A stretch of 64,000 bases of DNA from Thermoguttaceae bacterium (GCA_025062105.1 JANXAQ010000171.1:1-64000), one strand, 5' to 3'. Shown: positions 44,027 through 53,215, counted from the stretch's first letter. Translations and numbers: made by a program. Notes: generated by a model not told the origin, from the sequence alone.

Positions 44027-44920
44027 TTACAATCGATTTCGTTTAGCCAGGTATCGGGAGAGCATGAAGTCATACGGTACAGATGTATCTGTCATGATAT
44101 AGTCAATCTGCGATTCGGCGCATTGTCGGCGATAGGTTTCGGTAAACTCCCGGATTTGCTCCAAATAGGCCTCTCGGATATAGGCCGGGTCGATCTGGAT
44201 GCGTTCGTCCGTTTCCAAGTCGTGGAAGGCAATAGTGTCTTTAAAGGGCAGTTCCAGTTCAGCTTTGTCGAACACATGGAAGACGATTACCTCATGACGG
44301 CGATGGCGGAAGTGGTGCAAGCCCCGCATCACCTCTTCCGGATCGTCGTATAGGTCACTAATCAGCACAATCAAGCAACGCCGTTTGAACCGGTTGGCCA
44401 GCCGATGGAGGGTCTGGGAAATATCGGTCTCCCCGCCCGGTTGAATCGCCTCTAATTGCCGCATCATCTCGTTAAAATGCCTAGCAGAACCCCGAGGCGG
44501 CATGTCCAGACGAATTTCTGTATCAAAGGTCGTCAGTCCGACCGAATCCTGCTGCCGGATCATCAGATAACTCAAAATCGCCGTCAAATAGCAACCATAT
44601 TCTAATTTGGTAATCTTGGCCGAATGGCGGTAGTTCATCGATCCGCTGGTGTCCAGCAGGATCTGGACTCGCATATTTGTCTCTTCTTCATACTGTTTGA
44701 TATATAACCGTTCGGTGCGGGCCAACATCTTGTAGTCCAAGTGCCGGGGATCATCGCCGGGCACATATTCTCGGTGCTCGGCAAACTCAATACTAAAGCC
44801 CTTGTAGGGGCTGGCGTGAAGCCCACTGATAAAACCTTCCACCACGCCTCGGGCTACCAGCGAGAGGTTTTTAACCCGAGCTAAAGCTTCCGGCTCTAAA
44901 AACCGATAACCGGTATCCAT
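44027..44920 (-). CDS. DUF58 domain protein (cluster 2)
   Basis: This 297-residue soluble protein carries the DUF58 signature GFSIEFAEHREYVPGDDPRH and a VWA-like fold with intact MIDAS sequence LLDTSGSM. The length and motif order match the cluster 1 paralogue at 25937. AAGGAG lies 11 nt before the ATG. It sits between VWA (63 bp upstream) and BatA-like (218 bp downstream) genes. No MoxR gene lies in this second cluster, so it may use the MoxR encoded at 24268 or one outside the window. Confidence 0.92.
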   Translation of the reverse strand: MDTGYRFLEPEALARVKNLSLVARGVVEGFISGLHASPYKGFSIEFAEHREYVPGDDPRHLDYKMLARTERLYIKQYEEETNMRVQILLDTSGSMNYRHSAKITKLEYGCYLTAILSYLMIRQQDSVGLTTFDTEIRLDMPPRGSARHFNEMMRQLEAIQPGGETDISQTLHRLANRFKRRCLIVLISDLYDDPEEVMRGLHHFRHRRHEVIVFHVFDKAELELPFKDTIAFHDLETDERIQIDPAYIREAYLEQIREFTETYRRQCAESQIDYIMTDTSVPYDFMLSRYLAKRNRL

Positions 44921-44983
44921 CGGAAAAAATGCTCCTTCAAGTGCTCAGGCAGAGAGAACCCATGGTACATGATCAAGGGATTG

Positions 44984-47224
44984 TTATCGCAGTTGGAAAC
45001 GACGGCGTAGAATCCATTCGACGGTCAGTACCAGGACAAACAGTGCCCAGAAGCCCGGGGGCCAGTACAACTTAGCTTGTAGTTGTTGCTGGCGTTTACG
45101 CACAGCCGTATCTAGTTGATCCACCAACCGATCCGCGGCCGTAATGTGCATATACCGGCCTTTAGCGTGTGCGGCAATCTGGGCTAGCATCTTTTCATCC
45201 AAATCCAGTTTTTCAAATTCCAGATTGGGTCGGCCCACTTCGATTTTGAGTTTTTCGGCCGAGATAGTTTGATCGGTCAATCGTGCTTCGACGTCGATTT
45301 CGTAGGGGCCGGGGACTTTCGGTTCAAAGGTGCCGCTGTAATGACCGGCCGGTCCAGGAATGGCTGTCAGTTCGACCAAGTCCGGTCTTCCCCCAGGCCC
45401 CCGAATTTTAGCCTGTACCTTGGCGTCTCGTGCGCCTTCGCCTCGGCTATCGCGCACAATGGCAGAGATGCGGACCGGTTCTTCGGGTTCATAGTAGCCT
45501 TTGTCCGTGGCAGCGGTGATGCTGGCTTCCGTTTTGACTTCTTCGCTTCGGCCCGCTAACCATCGGACCACCTGCCCCCAGAACTGCAAAAACGGCGATT
45601 GTTGGTTGAGAGCCCGTGGGCCTTGTTGCCATTTGCGGGTGGTATCCGCGGTGAACACTGCCACTCGGCCTTTGCCCTGAGTGCGGATGGCCAGCACGGG
45701 CATATCGTTTTCCAACGGGCAAGTGGCCAAGACCAGGGCATCCGGCTTGGCGGCGCCAACACGAGTACATCCATCCAAAGGCGGCAGTCCCTCCACTTTT
45801 GGGCTGCGTTGCTTGGTAGGGAAAAAGTCGGCGATATTGGCAAAAATTGGATGGGCTACGCCCTCGGGCGTAAGCTGCGGCAAAAACTCATCTGTTACTT
45901 GCCCGATGTCCCGGGAACCCAGGACCACCGGCAAAGCCTCGCCAATTGGAGTGCCGGCATACCCGCCCGGCCCTAAACTGTGATAGCCGCCCAGCATCAT
46001 CAGGCCCGCCCCGTTTTCCACCCGGTCCATGATCAACTTTTGTACCTCGGGGCGTAAAAACGAACTATCCAAGTCCCCAATTAAAAACACATCAAACGTA
46101 TTGATCACGGCCGGATCCGTAGGAATCTCGGTTAATGCCAGCTGGGGGATATTGCTCCGCATGACGAAGTTGTTTTGCTTGGTTTGCCAAAGGGCGCAGA
46201 ATTCCAGGTCAGGATCTTTGGCCAGGAACCGGCCCACAATTGCACCGATTTCCGCCCGGATAGTGCCTTCCAGATACAAGACCCGAATGCCCGGCTCAAC
46301 CACCAGCGAAACGGCCGATCGCCGGTTGTTTTCCACAATGCGTTCTTCCGGGACCGGTTCCACTCGGGCAGTGTAAACATGCCTGCCTTTGACGGTGGGC
46401 CGAAACTCAAACTCCACTATCTGCGCCCCTTCGACTTCGTCGAGCCTAAGATCTTGCTGAGCGATTTCCTTCTCATCCTCCTGAAGCAGCACCTTCACCA
46501 CTCGCCCGGGCAGTCCTACTCCCTCAACGGAGACCTTGATTTTCGCCACATTGTTGATGAGCATCCGTTCTGCTACATCGAGACCCGTAACCTGTACATC
46601 CCGATAGGAGACATCGCTTTTCAACGTAGCGCCGACGCCTACCGTGTGGATGGTAACCCCCAGCCGCGCGGCTTCATCCACAGGTCGGCCTATGGAATTA
46701 TGGATGCCATCGGAAATCAAAAACACAGCTTCAATCTCACTGCGAGGAGCTTTCTTACAAGCAGCGCGAAGGCCTCGGGTAATGGAAGTTGCTTTGCCGT
46801 CCGGTCGCAGGGTAGCTAGTTGTTGCGGATCCCCCACATCCACCGCATCCTCGGCAAAAGCCAACAGATGCAAATGAACTGTATCTTTAAGCCGATCCCA
46901 CCATCGCTGCACTAACTCACAGGCCTGTAAATAGCGGTTCTGACCAGTAGCACTATCGGCAATGCTCATCGAAGCCGACCGATCGACCAACAAAATCACC
47001 GTCCGCTTTTCTTCCAACTCCTTCTGGTAGCTAAAAACGGGACGGAAAAGCAGGAGTGCCACAATCACAATGGCAATGATCCGAAGCACCAAAAGCGTCT
47101 GCCATTGCAGGGGCCGAAGCTTGCCAAAGGCAAAATAGTAAAACACCGACACCAACCCGATGGCCGTCACCGTAACCAGCAACGCCATTCCTAACGTAGA
47201 ATGTTCTAATGTCAGTTCGACCAC
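44984..47224 (-). CDS. VWA-domain membrane protein with glutamine amidotransferase-like domain (cluster 2)
   Basis: This 746-residue protein has two N-terminal membrane segments, a VWA domain with MIDAS sequence LLVDRSASMS and a glutamine-amidotransferase-like region (DVFLIGDLDSSFLRPEV, LMMLGGYHSLGPGGYAG). An immunoglobulin-like region, a short helix rich in Gln/Arg and a C-terminal membrane segment end the protein. It shares motif order with the gene at 29658, so the two clusters come from a duplication or parallel assembly. The start is GTG with AAGGGGA upstream. It heads the minus-strand cluster. Confidence 0.88.
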   Translation of the reverse strand: MVELTLEHSTLGMALLVTVTAIGLVSVFYYFAFGKLRPLQWQTLLVLRIIAIVIVALLLFRPVFSYQKELEEKRTVILLVDRSASMSIADSATGQNRYLQACELVQRWWDRLKDTVHLHLLAFAEDAVDVGDPQQLATLRPDGKATSITRGLRAACKKAPRSEIEAVFLISDGIHNSIGRPVDEAARLGVTIHTVGVGATLKSDVSYRDVQVTGLDVAERMLINNVAKIKVSVEGVGLPGRVVKVLLQEDEKEIAQQDLRLDEVEGAQIVEFEFRPTVKGRHVYTARVEPVPEERIVENNRRSAVSLVVEPGIRVLYLEGTIRAEIGAIVGRFLAKDPDLEFCALWQTKQNNFVMRSNIPQLALTEIPTDPAVINTFDVFLIGDLDSSFLRPEVQKLIMDRVENGAGLMMLGGYHSLGPGGYAGTPIGEALPVVLGSRDIGQVTDEFLPQLTPEGVAHPIFANIADFFPTKQRSPKVEGLPPLDGCTRVGAAKPDALVLATCPLENDMPVLAIRTQGKGRVAVFTADTTRKWQQGPRALNQQSPFLQFWGQVVRWLAGRSEEVKTEASITAATDKGYYEPEEPVRISAIVRDSRGEGARDAKVQAKIRGPGGRPDLVELTAIPGPAGHYSGTFEPKVPGPYEIDVEARLTDQTISAEKLKIEVGRPNLEFEKLDLDEKMLAQIAAHAKGRYMHITAADRLVDQLDTAVRKRQQQLQAKLYWPPGFWALFVLVLTVEWILRRRFQLR

Positions 47225-47260
47225 GACCAGTCCCCTTCTGGGAACGGAGCGAAAATAATG

Positions 47261-47450
47261 AGAACCTCAGGATAATTCAAAGGATATATTTTTACACTCT
47301 TTCGCCGCCTTTACCTCTAACCCAATCGATAGGGCTGCTCACACTGCTAGCAGACTCCATACAGTAGGACTTGGAATAGATGGGCCAATGCCTCCGAACC
47401 AAAAGTCAGTAAAGTTCACTATATGTTCAAAATTTTATATAAATTGCATG
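47261..47450 (+). mobile_element. Family A element, diverged copy A12
   Basis: It begins AGAACCTCAGGATAATTCAA and contains GATATATTTTTACACTC, CACACTGCTAGCAGAC and AAGTTCACTATATGTTC. The right inverted repeat is eroded. Confidence 0.7.
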
Positions 47451-47472
47451 CACGCTTTTTGCTTTTTCCTTT

Positions 47473-47622
47473 AGCTCGACTTTTGCCAGTTTGGACCTCC
47501 TACCGAAAGGAGAAAACTATAATTCCTTGGATTTTTCGAAGTTAGGAAAGGCGTATGAGCAAAAGGATATTCTGTCCTAACTACTTGGAACAAAAGCCGC
47601 TAGGGGAAATGGCAAAGTGAAA
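47473..47622 (-). mobile_element. Family B element, copy B14 (150 bp)
   Basis: The ends AGCTCGACTTTTGCCAGTTT and GAAATGGCAAAGTGAAACT are inverted repeats. It ends about 90 bp before the 3' end of the next minus-strand gene. Confidence 0.8.
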
Positions 47623-47714
47623 CTTACCAGTCCTTCGAAAAGGAAACTCCAGAAAGTTCAATAGGTCCCTCTTGCCGTTCATAAAAGGAAGCCCTCTTAT
47701 TTTGTGGAAAGCTC

Positions 47715-48527
47715 TTACTGTTTTTGGGGTTTTGGTTCGGGGGTCTGTTTGGAAGCTGCAGAACTGCTCCCCGGGCGGGCTGCCGCTTTCCGTCGTCCCT
47801 CCTCCAGGGCCTCTTCTCCCAGTTTAATACATTTCACATAAACAAGCGACTTTAGACTTTGACCAAATTCGCCTTTATGTCGCTTGTGCAGAATAAATCG
47901 CATGGGTTCCACCTCCGGCTGATAGGTTTTGGAGCCGGGTTCTGGCTTCGGCATATAGGGTTTGACATAGATGATTTCGGCCAACGGTCCGGTGATTTGG
48001 CGGCCATCTTGCAGAGTGATGGTATGGAGGTATTCACGAGCGGGGTATTCTCGTCCTGTGTACATTTTTTCGTCTAGCGCCAACTCCTTAAACCGCCACT
48101 CCTTCTCCATCCATTCTTTCTTGATATGACAGTCGATTTGTTTAACCACCCGGAGCGGAATTTCTCGCTGACGCTGCAACTGCTCGTCGTAGAGTTTGAG
48201 GCGTTTGTCTCGGGTCATGTAGATAAGGCCTGGATACACTTTCCCGTCGGAAGTTTCCACATAGCCGGGCACCGCATCTTCCCGGTCAGTAGGCCGAGGT
48301 CCGAAGGGATTAATCACGGGAGGTTCTTCCTCAGCGGCCCAGGTGGCCAGATAGCCCAGTGCCACCACTGCCCAGCCAGCTGCTGCCAACGCCAAAGCCA
48401 AGCCAGTTGCCCCACAGGCGCCAACTGGCTGCTTTGTTCGGTCGCTCTGGCCCATCTGCCCCTCGGCCAGAACACTGCTCCGAAACCAATTCCTCCCTAT
48501 CCACTTCATACCCAACCTTCTGGTCAT
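47715..48527 (-). CDS. Exported hypothetical protein
   Basis: A 270-residue protein. A long N-terminal basic region precedes a membrane or signal segment at about residues 41-64 (GLALALAAAGWAVVALGYLA). The mature part has a beta-rich core (VETSDGKVYPGLIYMTRDKR, LHTITLQDGRQITGPLAEII) with a basic Gln/Arg stretch, and a low-complexity Ala/Ser/Lys tail. I recognise no named family; it reads like a lineage-specific planctomycete protein. AAGGAGG lies 7 nt before the ATG. Repeats flank it on both sides. Confidence 0.75.
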   Translation of the reverse strand: MTRRLGMKWIGRNWFRSSVLAEGQMGQSDRTKQPVGACGATGLALALAAAGWAVVALGYLATWAAEEEPPVINPFGPRPTDREDAVPGYVETSDGKVYPGLIYMTRDKRLKLYDEQLQRQREIPLRVVKQIDCHIKKEWMEKEWRFKELALDEKMYTGREYPAREYLHTITLQDGRQITGPLAEIIYVKPYMPKPEPGSKTYQPEVEPMRFILHKRHKGEFGQSLKSLVYVKCIKLGEEALEEGRRKAAARPGSSSAASKQTPEPKPQKQ

Positions 48528-48775
48528 CGCTAGTCCTCCTTCTCCTGTAGGCCTCCTTCTTCAAACCAGTGGAACAAAGTCTCAAGCGGTATTTCTCCAA
48601 ACCCTCTGATGGTATCTTATTTGCCTGAGTGGCTCTCCGGAAAAACTCCCCCCGCTTCCAAGCACAGTTCTGCCTAGAGGCTTCACCCATAAAGCCATCG
48701 TTTATCCAGTTGCCGAAAGCCCCTTAGGCCAAAAATCTGTGGGAAACCGCTAAAACTCAGTTTACAGCACCTTTC

Positions 48776-48857
48776 AGCTCGATATGTACCCTTTTCCCTA
48801 GCTCCTTTTAGTTCCAAACTTCCAAAGGATTTACCCTTTCTCCACACAATTTCCTAA
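48776..48857 (+). mobile_element. Family B element, truncated copy B12
   Basis: The left end AGCTCGATATGTACCCTTTT and half of the body (CCACACAATTTCCTAAG) are present. The sequence is then cut by the next B copy. Confidence 0.65.
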
Positions 48858-49124
48858 GCTTGGCTTATGCCATTTTCCCTAACTTGGTTTACCTCCAGTG
48901 GTACGGGCACCCTTCTTTTGGTCCCGCAATTTCCTCCCCCTAATAGATGGAGGAGTTAGAACATTGGTCTTCCAGCTCCACAGGCTCTGTTGAAAGGTTG
49001 CCCGCAGGCTGGGAAGTTTTGCCCATACTGGTCGGTTTTGCTTCAGTTTTGATGGGTTTAGGCCTCCGACCAGAAAGGGTTTCAACAGAGCCAGCTCCAT
49101 ACCCAATATAGCAAAAGGCGAGCA
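48858..49124 (+). mobile_element. Family B element, copy B13, interrupted by C3
   Basis: It starts AGCTTGGCTTATGCCATTTT and ends ATATAGCAAAAGGCGAGC. Removing the 110-bp C3 and an 8-bp duplication leaves about 148 bp, the usual B length. Confidence 0.8.
48983..49092. mobile_element. Family C element, copy C3 (110 bp), nested in B13
   Basis: The ends GGCTCTGTTGAAAGG and CTTTCAACAGAGCC are inverted repeats. AGCTCCAC (48974-48981) and AGCTCCAT (49093-49100) are an 8-bp flanking duplication with one mismatch. The end sequence resembles that of IS6-family elements, which also make 8-bp duplications; this is a resemblance only. Confidence 0.85.
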
Positions 49125-49183
49125 AAAGCTTCTAACAGACGGATTTTTTCTCCCATCCCTAAAAGTGTAGGTAGAGCAGATCC

Positions 49184-49338
49184 ACTCGACTTTTGCTATG
49201 GTGGGCCTTTCCGGGCAAGATCAATATTCCAACTCTCTGTAGGAGTTAGGGAATTAGATGAACAAAAAGGAGGTTCGCGGTAAATCCTGGGAGCAAACCA
49301 AGTTGATAAAAAAGTTAGATAAAATGGCAAAAGGCAAC
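49184..49338 (-). mobile_element. Family B element, copy B15
   Basis: The ends ACTCGACTTTTGCTATGG and AAAATGGCAAAAGGCAACT are inverted repeats. The body retains GAACAAAAAGGAGGTTCGCG and GGGAGCAAACCAAGTTG. Confidence 0.75.
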
Positions 49339-50094
49339 TGCAAGATGCCTTGGAGGACATGGCTTTGTAGCCAAAGGCTAGCTCCGCTTGATTTCCTCTG
49401 CGAGGCCCCATCGGTAACAGTTAGCCAAATGGCGGAGGCTTTATTTTCCCCATCCTCTTGATGGGAAAGCGGGCCTATTTTTTTTCCCCTCTTACCCGGC
49501 CAAGAGGCACATGCTAATGGGGACAACCATCGAGGCCGAAGGCAGCAAGACAGAACGCAGACACAGACTTCTCCTCTTTCCCTCTGACGATGATTGTCCA
49601 AAGTGTTTGGTCCTCCACCTTCGGCCTTCAGGCTTCGGTCTGGGAGCTTACCTCCGCTAGGCAAGCTTATCAGCCGAAGCGGCCTCTGGCTTGAAGCCAA
49701 GAAGCAATTTCAACCCTTAATTATTATTATCCCCAAAACTCCCCTTGGTGGGTACTCTCCGAGAGGGACTTTGAGCGTCGAATGGGGTGGGGATGTTGGA
49801 GACCCTATTTGGCGGTTAGTAGGAGGGAGATTTGGCAACTTTATTTTGGGCTGGGGTGGAGAGATTAAGCCTAGGGGGATCCGAAACCTCCTTCAGGTTG
49901 GTGTACTTTGTAGAAAGATTATCCTGAGGGGTATATTTTGCACTTTTGATATTTTTTTACCAGTTTCCCTATAGGTTCTAATCGGCATAAGCGTTCGGTT
50001 GTCGGTTTTTCCTTCTGGTGGGGGGTGGGTGAGCGAGTAACCAGATTGCTGGTTGTCGGCTAGAATTCAATGGAATTTCGGGAGCAGAGGCTCA
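49339..50094. other. Intergenic stretch with inverted repeats, no gene seen
   Basis: TTTCCCCATC and GATGGGAAA near 49445-49468 form a hairpin followed after 9 bases by a run of Ts. GGACAACCATCG (about 49521) pairs with CGATGATTGTCC (about 49590), and GGCCGAAGG pairs with CCTTCGGCC nearby. Short frames here lack family features. The 5' region of the LysM gene lies at the right edge. Confidence 0.4.
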
Positions 50095-50760
50095 ATGGAC
50101 CACGGAGCGAGGAAACTATTGGCCTTGAGCATTTTGGTAGGGGGGCTGGGCTTAGCCTGGCTGCTGCGTCCAGCGGGCCAAGGATTAGGTTTTGGCCTGG
50201 CCAGCGGCCGGTTGATCCTTCGCAAACAGGCACCAGCGCCAGACCGATTGGTGCAGGATGCCTTCCGACGACCTCTATTACCCTCAGTTTTTCCAGATAC
50301 CCAGCAATCGGCTAGGCCCTCTGGGGGGAATTCCAGTAGGGATTCGGTGGCTTCGGTTGGCCGACAGATTCCCCACCTAGCTCCTCCGGTTTTGCCCCCC
50401 GAATTCCCTTACCCCCAGGCTCCAACTGGTCAACCTCCCGACAGCCCAAATGCCACTGCGGTCCGGCGTCATTCTACTGCGGTCCGTCGTCATCGGATCG
50501 CCGATGGCGATAGCCTGGAGAAACTGGCGGAACGGTATTTAGGTTCGCCAGCCTTGGCCGAGCAAATCTATCAGGCCAACAGGGCCTTGCTGCCGGATCC
50601 CTCCCTCCTGCCGATTGGACTAGAAATTATTATCCCCGACCCCCACACGCTCCAACCGATTCCGTTTAGCCAAATTCGGCAGGGAAAACTGGTGCCGTTG
50701 CCGGACTTCTGTGCTGAGGCAGAGGGTTCTAGGCTACTGTCTCCCCCAGGCACACCCTAG
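50095..50760 (+). CDS. LysM-domain protein with N-terminal membrane anchor
   Basis: A 221-residue protein from the ATG at 50095, with a purine-rich GAGCAGAGG just before it; an upstream TTG at 50053 keeps the frame but has no better site. Residues 7-23 form a signal anchor (LLALSILVGGLGLAWLL). A Pro/Ser-rich linker follows, with a short tandem RRHSTAVRRHRIADGDS stretch. The C-terminal LysM motif (DGDSLEKLAERYLGSPALAE ... IYQANRALLPDPSLLPIG) is expected to bind peptidoglycan or a related glycan. It probably acts in the periplasm. Neighbours are repeat-filled gaps. Confidence 0.8.
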   Translation: MDHGARKLLALSILVGGLGLAWLLRPAGQGLGFGLASGRLILRKQAPAPDRLVQDAFRRPLLPSVFPDTQQSARPSGGNSSRDSVASVGRQIPHLAPPVLPPEFPYPQAPTGQPPDSPNATAVRRHSTAVRRHRIADGDSLEKLAERYLGSPALAEQIYQANRALLPDPSLLPIGLEIIIPDPHTLQPIPFSQIRQGKLVPLPDFCAEAEGSRLLSPPGTP

Positions 50761-50830
50761 CTGCTTTTCTCTCCGTCTGCGCTTTGGTAAGCAATGGCAG
50801 CAGGGCCTTCTGAGGAAGGCGGACTTCCTC

Positions 50831-50952
50831 AGCTCGACTTTTGCCTTTTCCCTAATTTCGGTTCTGTTCAGGACTTACGCTAGCCCCACACAATTTGGAG
50901 AGTCAGCGATTTCTCCTTTCGACAAGAGGGGCCAAATGGCAAAAGTCGTGCT
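50831..50952 (+). mobile_element. Family B element, shortened copy B16
   Basis: The ends AGCTCGACTTTTGCCTTTTC and AAATGGCAAAAGTCGTGCT are intact. The middle is deleted, leaving 122 bp. Confidence 0.75.
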
Positions 50953-50973
50953 CTCAGAGCCTCTAACAAAAGG

Positions 50974-51452
50974 GCTCGCTGTTATACACATCTTTGGGAT
51001 TTGGGATAGATTTACCATCACAACACCAGCAAATTATTGCCCCAAATAGGGGATAACAAACCTTTCGAAAGAAGCTAACGGTATTTTGAAATTCCACAAT
51101 TTGGGAAAGATTATTTGGAAGCTCAGGAAAAAATTTGGTTTCCAAACTGTTTTGCTTATATTACTGGAATCTCTGCAAGATACTGAACGTATAGTGAACT
51201 TTGTGAACTTTTGATTCTCTAATCATTCAGTTGTCATATCCGGACAGCTACTATCTATTGGGTGCTAGCAATCCTTGCACCCTTATATGTTGTGTTAAAG
51301 GGAGCCCAAGCCAAAATGGTATAAAAGCATCCCCTTTCAATTATGCAGAGGTTCCTACCTTTTTATTCATTCTGTGTTGTTCTCCTAGTTTTCACAATTT
51401 ACCTAAAGTGATGTCCGATTCGTTGAACTCAAACTTGTGTATAACCAAGAAC
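50974..51452 (+). mobile_element. Family D element, copy D3, interrupted by A13
   Basis: It opens GCTCGCTGTTATACACATCT and closes CTTGTGTATAACCAAGAA. ACAAAAGG (50966-50973) and ACAAAGGG (51451-51458) may be an eroded 8-bp duplication. The A13 copy lies inside, after the TTTTGCTTATATTACT segment. Removing it leaves about 285 bp. Confidence 0.78.
51166..51355 (-). mobile_element. Family A element, copy A13 (190 bp), nested in D3
   Basis: The ends GGAATCTCTGCAAGATAC and AATTATGCAGAGGTTCC are inverted repeats. TACT and TACC flank it. The body has AGTGAACTTTGTGAAC, CTACTATCTATTGGGTGC and TATATGTTGTGTTAAAGG. Confidence 0.85.
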
Positions 51453-51471
51453 AAAGGGGAACTCCCCGAAA

Positions 51472-51764
51472 GCGACTGGTTGTTATCCACATCTTTTGGG
51501 AGGGATTTCCCATCCGAATGGCAAAGAATAATTCCCCCCAACTAGGTGGATAATGAACCTCTTAAAAGAAGCTAACTGCTACTCTGGAGAAATCACCCAT
51601 TAGAAAGATCATTACAGGAAGTTTTTGGTTTCAGAAAATATTTTGCCCATATTGGCTGTTTTATCCATTTTTCCTTCAACAGATTTTTTTCCTTCGACAG
51701 ATTTTCGGCATTTTCCCAAGGGTTGTTCGAGCCCTTGAACTCTAACTTGTGGCTCACAGCAAGC
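51472..51764 (+). mobile_element. Family D element, diverged copy D4
   Basis: It opens GCGACTGGTTGTTATCCACA and closes CTTGTGGCTCACAGCAAGC. The interior has AAGAAGCTAACTGC, AAAGATCATTACAGG and TTTTATCCATTTTTCC, with a small internal duplication (TTCCTTCAACAGATTTTT and TTCCTTCGACAGATTTTC). Confidence 0.75.
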
Positions 51765-51923
51765 CTAAAGCGTGGGGGGGTGTTTACCACTCTCAATGAT
51801 TGAGCTGTGTTGACACGGTTTCGGGTGGTTGGTATAAACCAACAAAAACTTAAGAAAAAGCGACCAGCATGGGCAACACATTCCCACACTGTAGACAAGC
51901 TTTGAACAAAGACAAAGAAAGAA

Positions 51924-52113
51924 GGAACCTCTGCAAAATCCTGAACATATAGTGAACTTTATGAACTTTTGCCTCTCTAGCCGGTTGATTCTCCCATCTG
52001 GAAATCTACTATCTATAGGGTGCTAGCAATGCTAGCAGCCCTATATGTTGTGTTAGAGAGAAGACCAGCCAAAATGGTATAAAAATATCCCTTTCGAATT
52101 ATGCAGAGGTTCC
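51924..52113 (-). mobile_element. Family A element, copy A14 (190 bp, near-intact)
   Basis: The ends GGAACCTCTGCAAAATCC and AATTATGCAGAGGTTCC are intact. The tetranucleotide AGAA lies directly on both sides, an exact 4-bp duplication. The centre carries GCTAGCAATGCTAGC. Confidence 0.9.
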
Positions 52114-52194
52114 AGAAAAGAGTAAACCTCATTTGGTTAGAGGCTCGAAGGATTGAGGTTAGCAGATTAGACGAAGGAAAGGAGATTTCGTGTA

Positions 52195-52356
52195 AATCGA
52201 CTTTTGCCACTGTAGGCTTCAGCCTGGCAGAGCAATGTTTTGATTTCTTGGAACTTATTGGAATGGAGAATTGGAATGGAATCGTGTGAACAAAAAGGGC
52301 GCTCGTCGTAACTATTGGAAACAAAACAACTGAGGGGAAATGGCAAAACTCGAGGT
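52195..52356 (-). mobile_element. Family B element, copy B17
   Basis: The ends AATCGACTTTTGCCACTG and AAATGGCAAAACTCGAGGT are inverted repeats. A short internal duplication (GAATGGAGAATTGGAATGGA) makes it longer than usual. Confidence 0.75.
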
Positions 52357-52418
52357 TGTAAGTACTGGAAGCAAAAAATAGCAGAATGGGCAACAGGCGA
52401 GCGAAGACGGTACGGGGG

Positions 52419-52970
52419 TCAATCGTATTGAATGAGGCTAAATACCGGATAGCCTTCCAGCCGGTTTCGCCCCCCCAAAGATCGCAGTTCTACCAAAAAC
52501 GCACAGCCAGCCACTTGCCCCCCTGCCTGCTCGATCATTCGGCAGCAGGCTTCTACAGTGCCGCCGGTGGCCAATACATCATCTAGGACAAGTACCCGTT
52601 GGCCGGGAGAAACGGCATCGGCGTGCATTTGAAGGGTATCCGTGCCGTATTCGAGTTGGTACGTCCAGGAGATGGTTTTCCAGGGGAGTTTGCCGGGTTT
52701 TCGGATCGGCACTACGCCGACGCCTAGTTCCAAGGCCACTGGACCGGCGAATAAAAATCCTCGGGCTTCGGCTGCCGCCACCACCTGGATTCCAGCGGTT
52801 CGGAAAGGCTCGGCCAGTCGGCGCACCGCCTCTCGAAACGCCTCGGCCGATCGCAAAAGCGGGGTAATATCTCGGAACAAAATCCCCGGCTTTGGGAAAT
52901 CCGGGATCGAACGGATATAGCCGCTCAGATCCAACGACTTCCGGCCCTCACAATCACAGTCTTTGCTCAC
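52419..52970 (-). CDS. apt: Adenine phosphoribosyltransferase
   Basis: This 183-residue cytosolic enzyme salvages adenine to AMP with PRPP. The length fits the family. The N-terminal region has [20 protein letters not shown], a strong signature, followed by [16 protein letters not shown]-like sequence. The PRPP-binding motif [13 protein letters not shown] lies at 126-138. The GTG start has GGAG about 9 nt upstream. A short Cys-containing extension precedes the conserved core. It is not in an operon with other purine genes here and is flanked by repeat elements on both sides. Confidence 0.95.
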   Translation of the reverse strand: MSKDCDCEGRKSLDLSGYIRSIPDFPKPGILFRDITPLLRSAEAFREAVRRLAEPFRTAGIQVVAAAEARGFLFAGPVALELGVGVVPIRKPGKLPWKTISWTYQLEYGTDTLQMHADAVSPGQRVLVLDDVLATGGTVEACCRMIEQAGGQVAGCAFLVELRSLGGRNRLEGYPVFSLIQYD

Positions 52971-53026
52971 CGTAGGATGCTCCTTTTTGAGTTTAGAGGT
53001 TATCTCTCAGCGGGTTTATTTTGTTA

Positions 53027-53193
53027 GAGGCTGTGCTAAAAAGCATTTTCTAGGAGTTCTAGATGAAAGGAGGTTTTCTTCCTATAATTCCCCAGAATCC
53101 CCAAAATCTCTGTGTTTAAGGGTTGTGGAGGGTAGGAACCGCTCGGCCAAAAACCATTGGAAACCGCCCAAATTCCAATTTCAGAACAGCCTC
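53027..53193. mobile_element. Family E element, copy E2 (~167 bp)
   Basis: The ends GAGGCTGTGCTAAAA and TTTCAGAACAGCCTC are inverted repeats. The interior matches E3 (AATTCCCCAGAATCCCCAAA, GGCCAAAAACCATTGG). It lies between the apt start and the 3' end of the next minus-strand gene. Confidence 0.75.
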
Positions 53194-53215
53194 TCAGACA
53201 AGGTCTTAGCGGTGT

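Noticed and set aside
49445-49486. Hairpin plus T-run as a rho-independent terminator
   Set aside because: No plus-strand gene lies upstream and the T-run starts nine bases after the stem, too far for a confident call.
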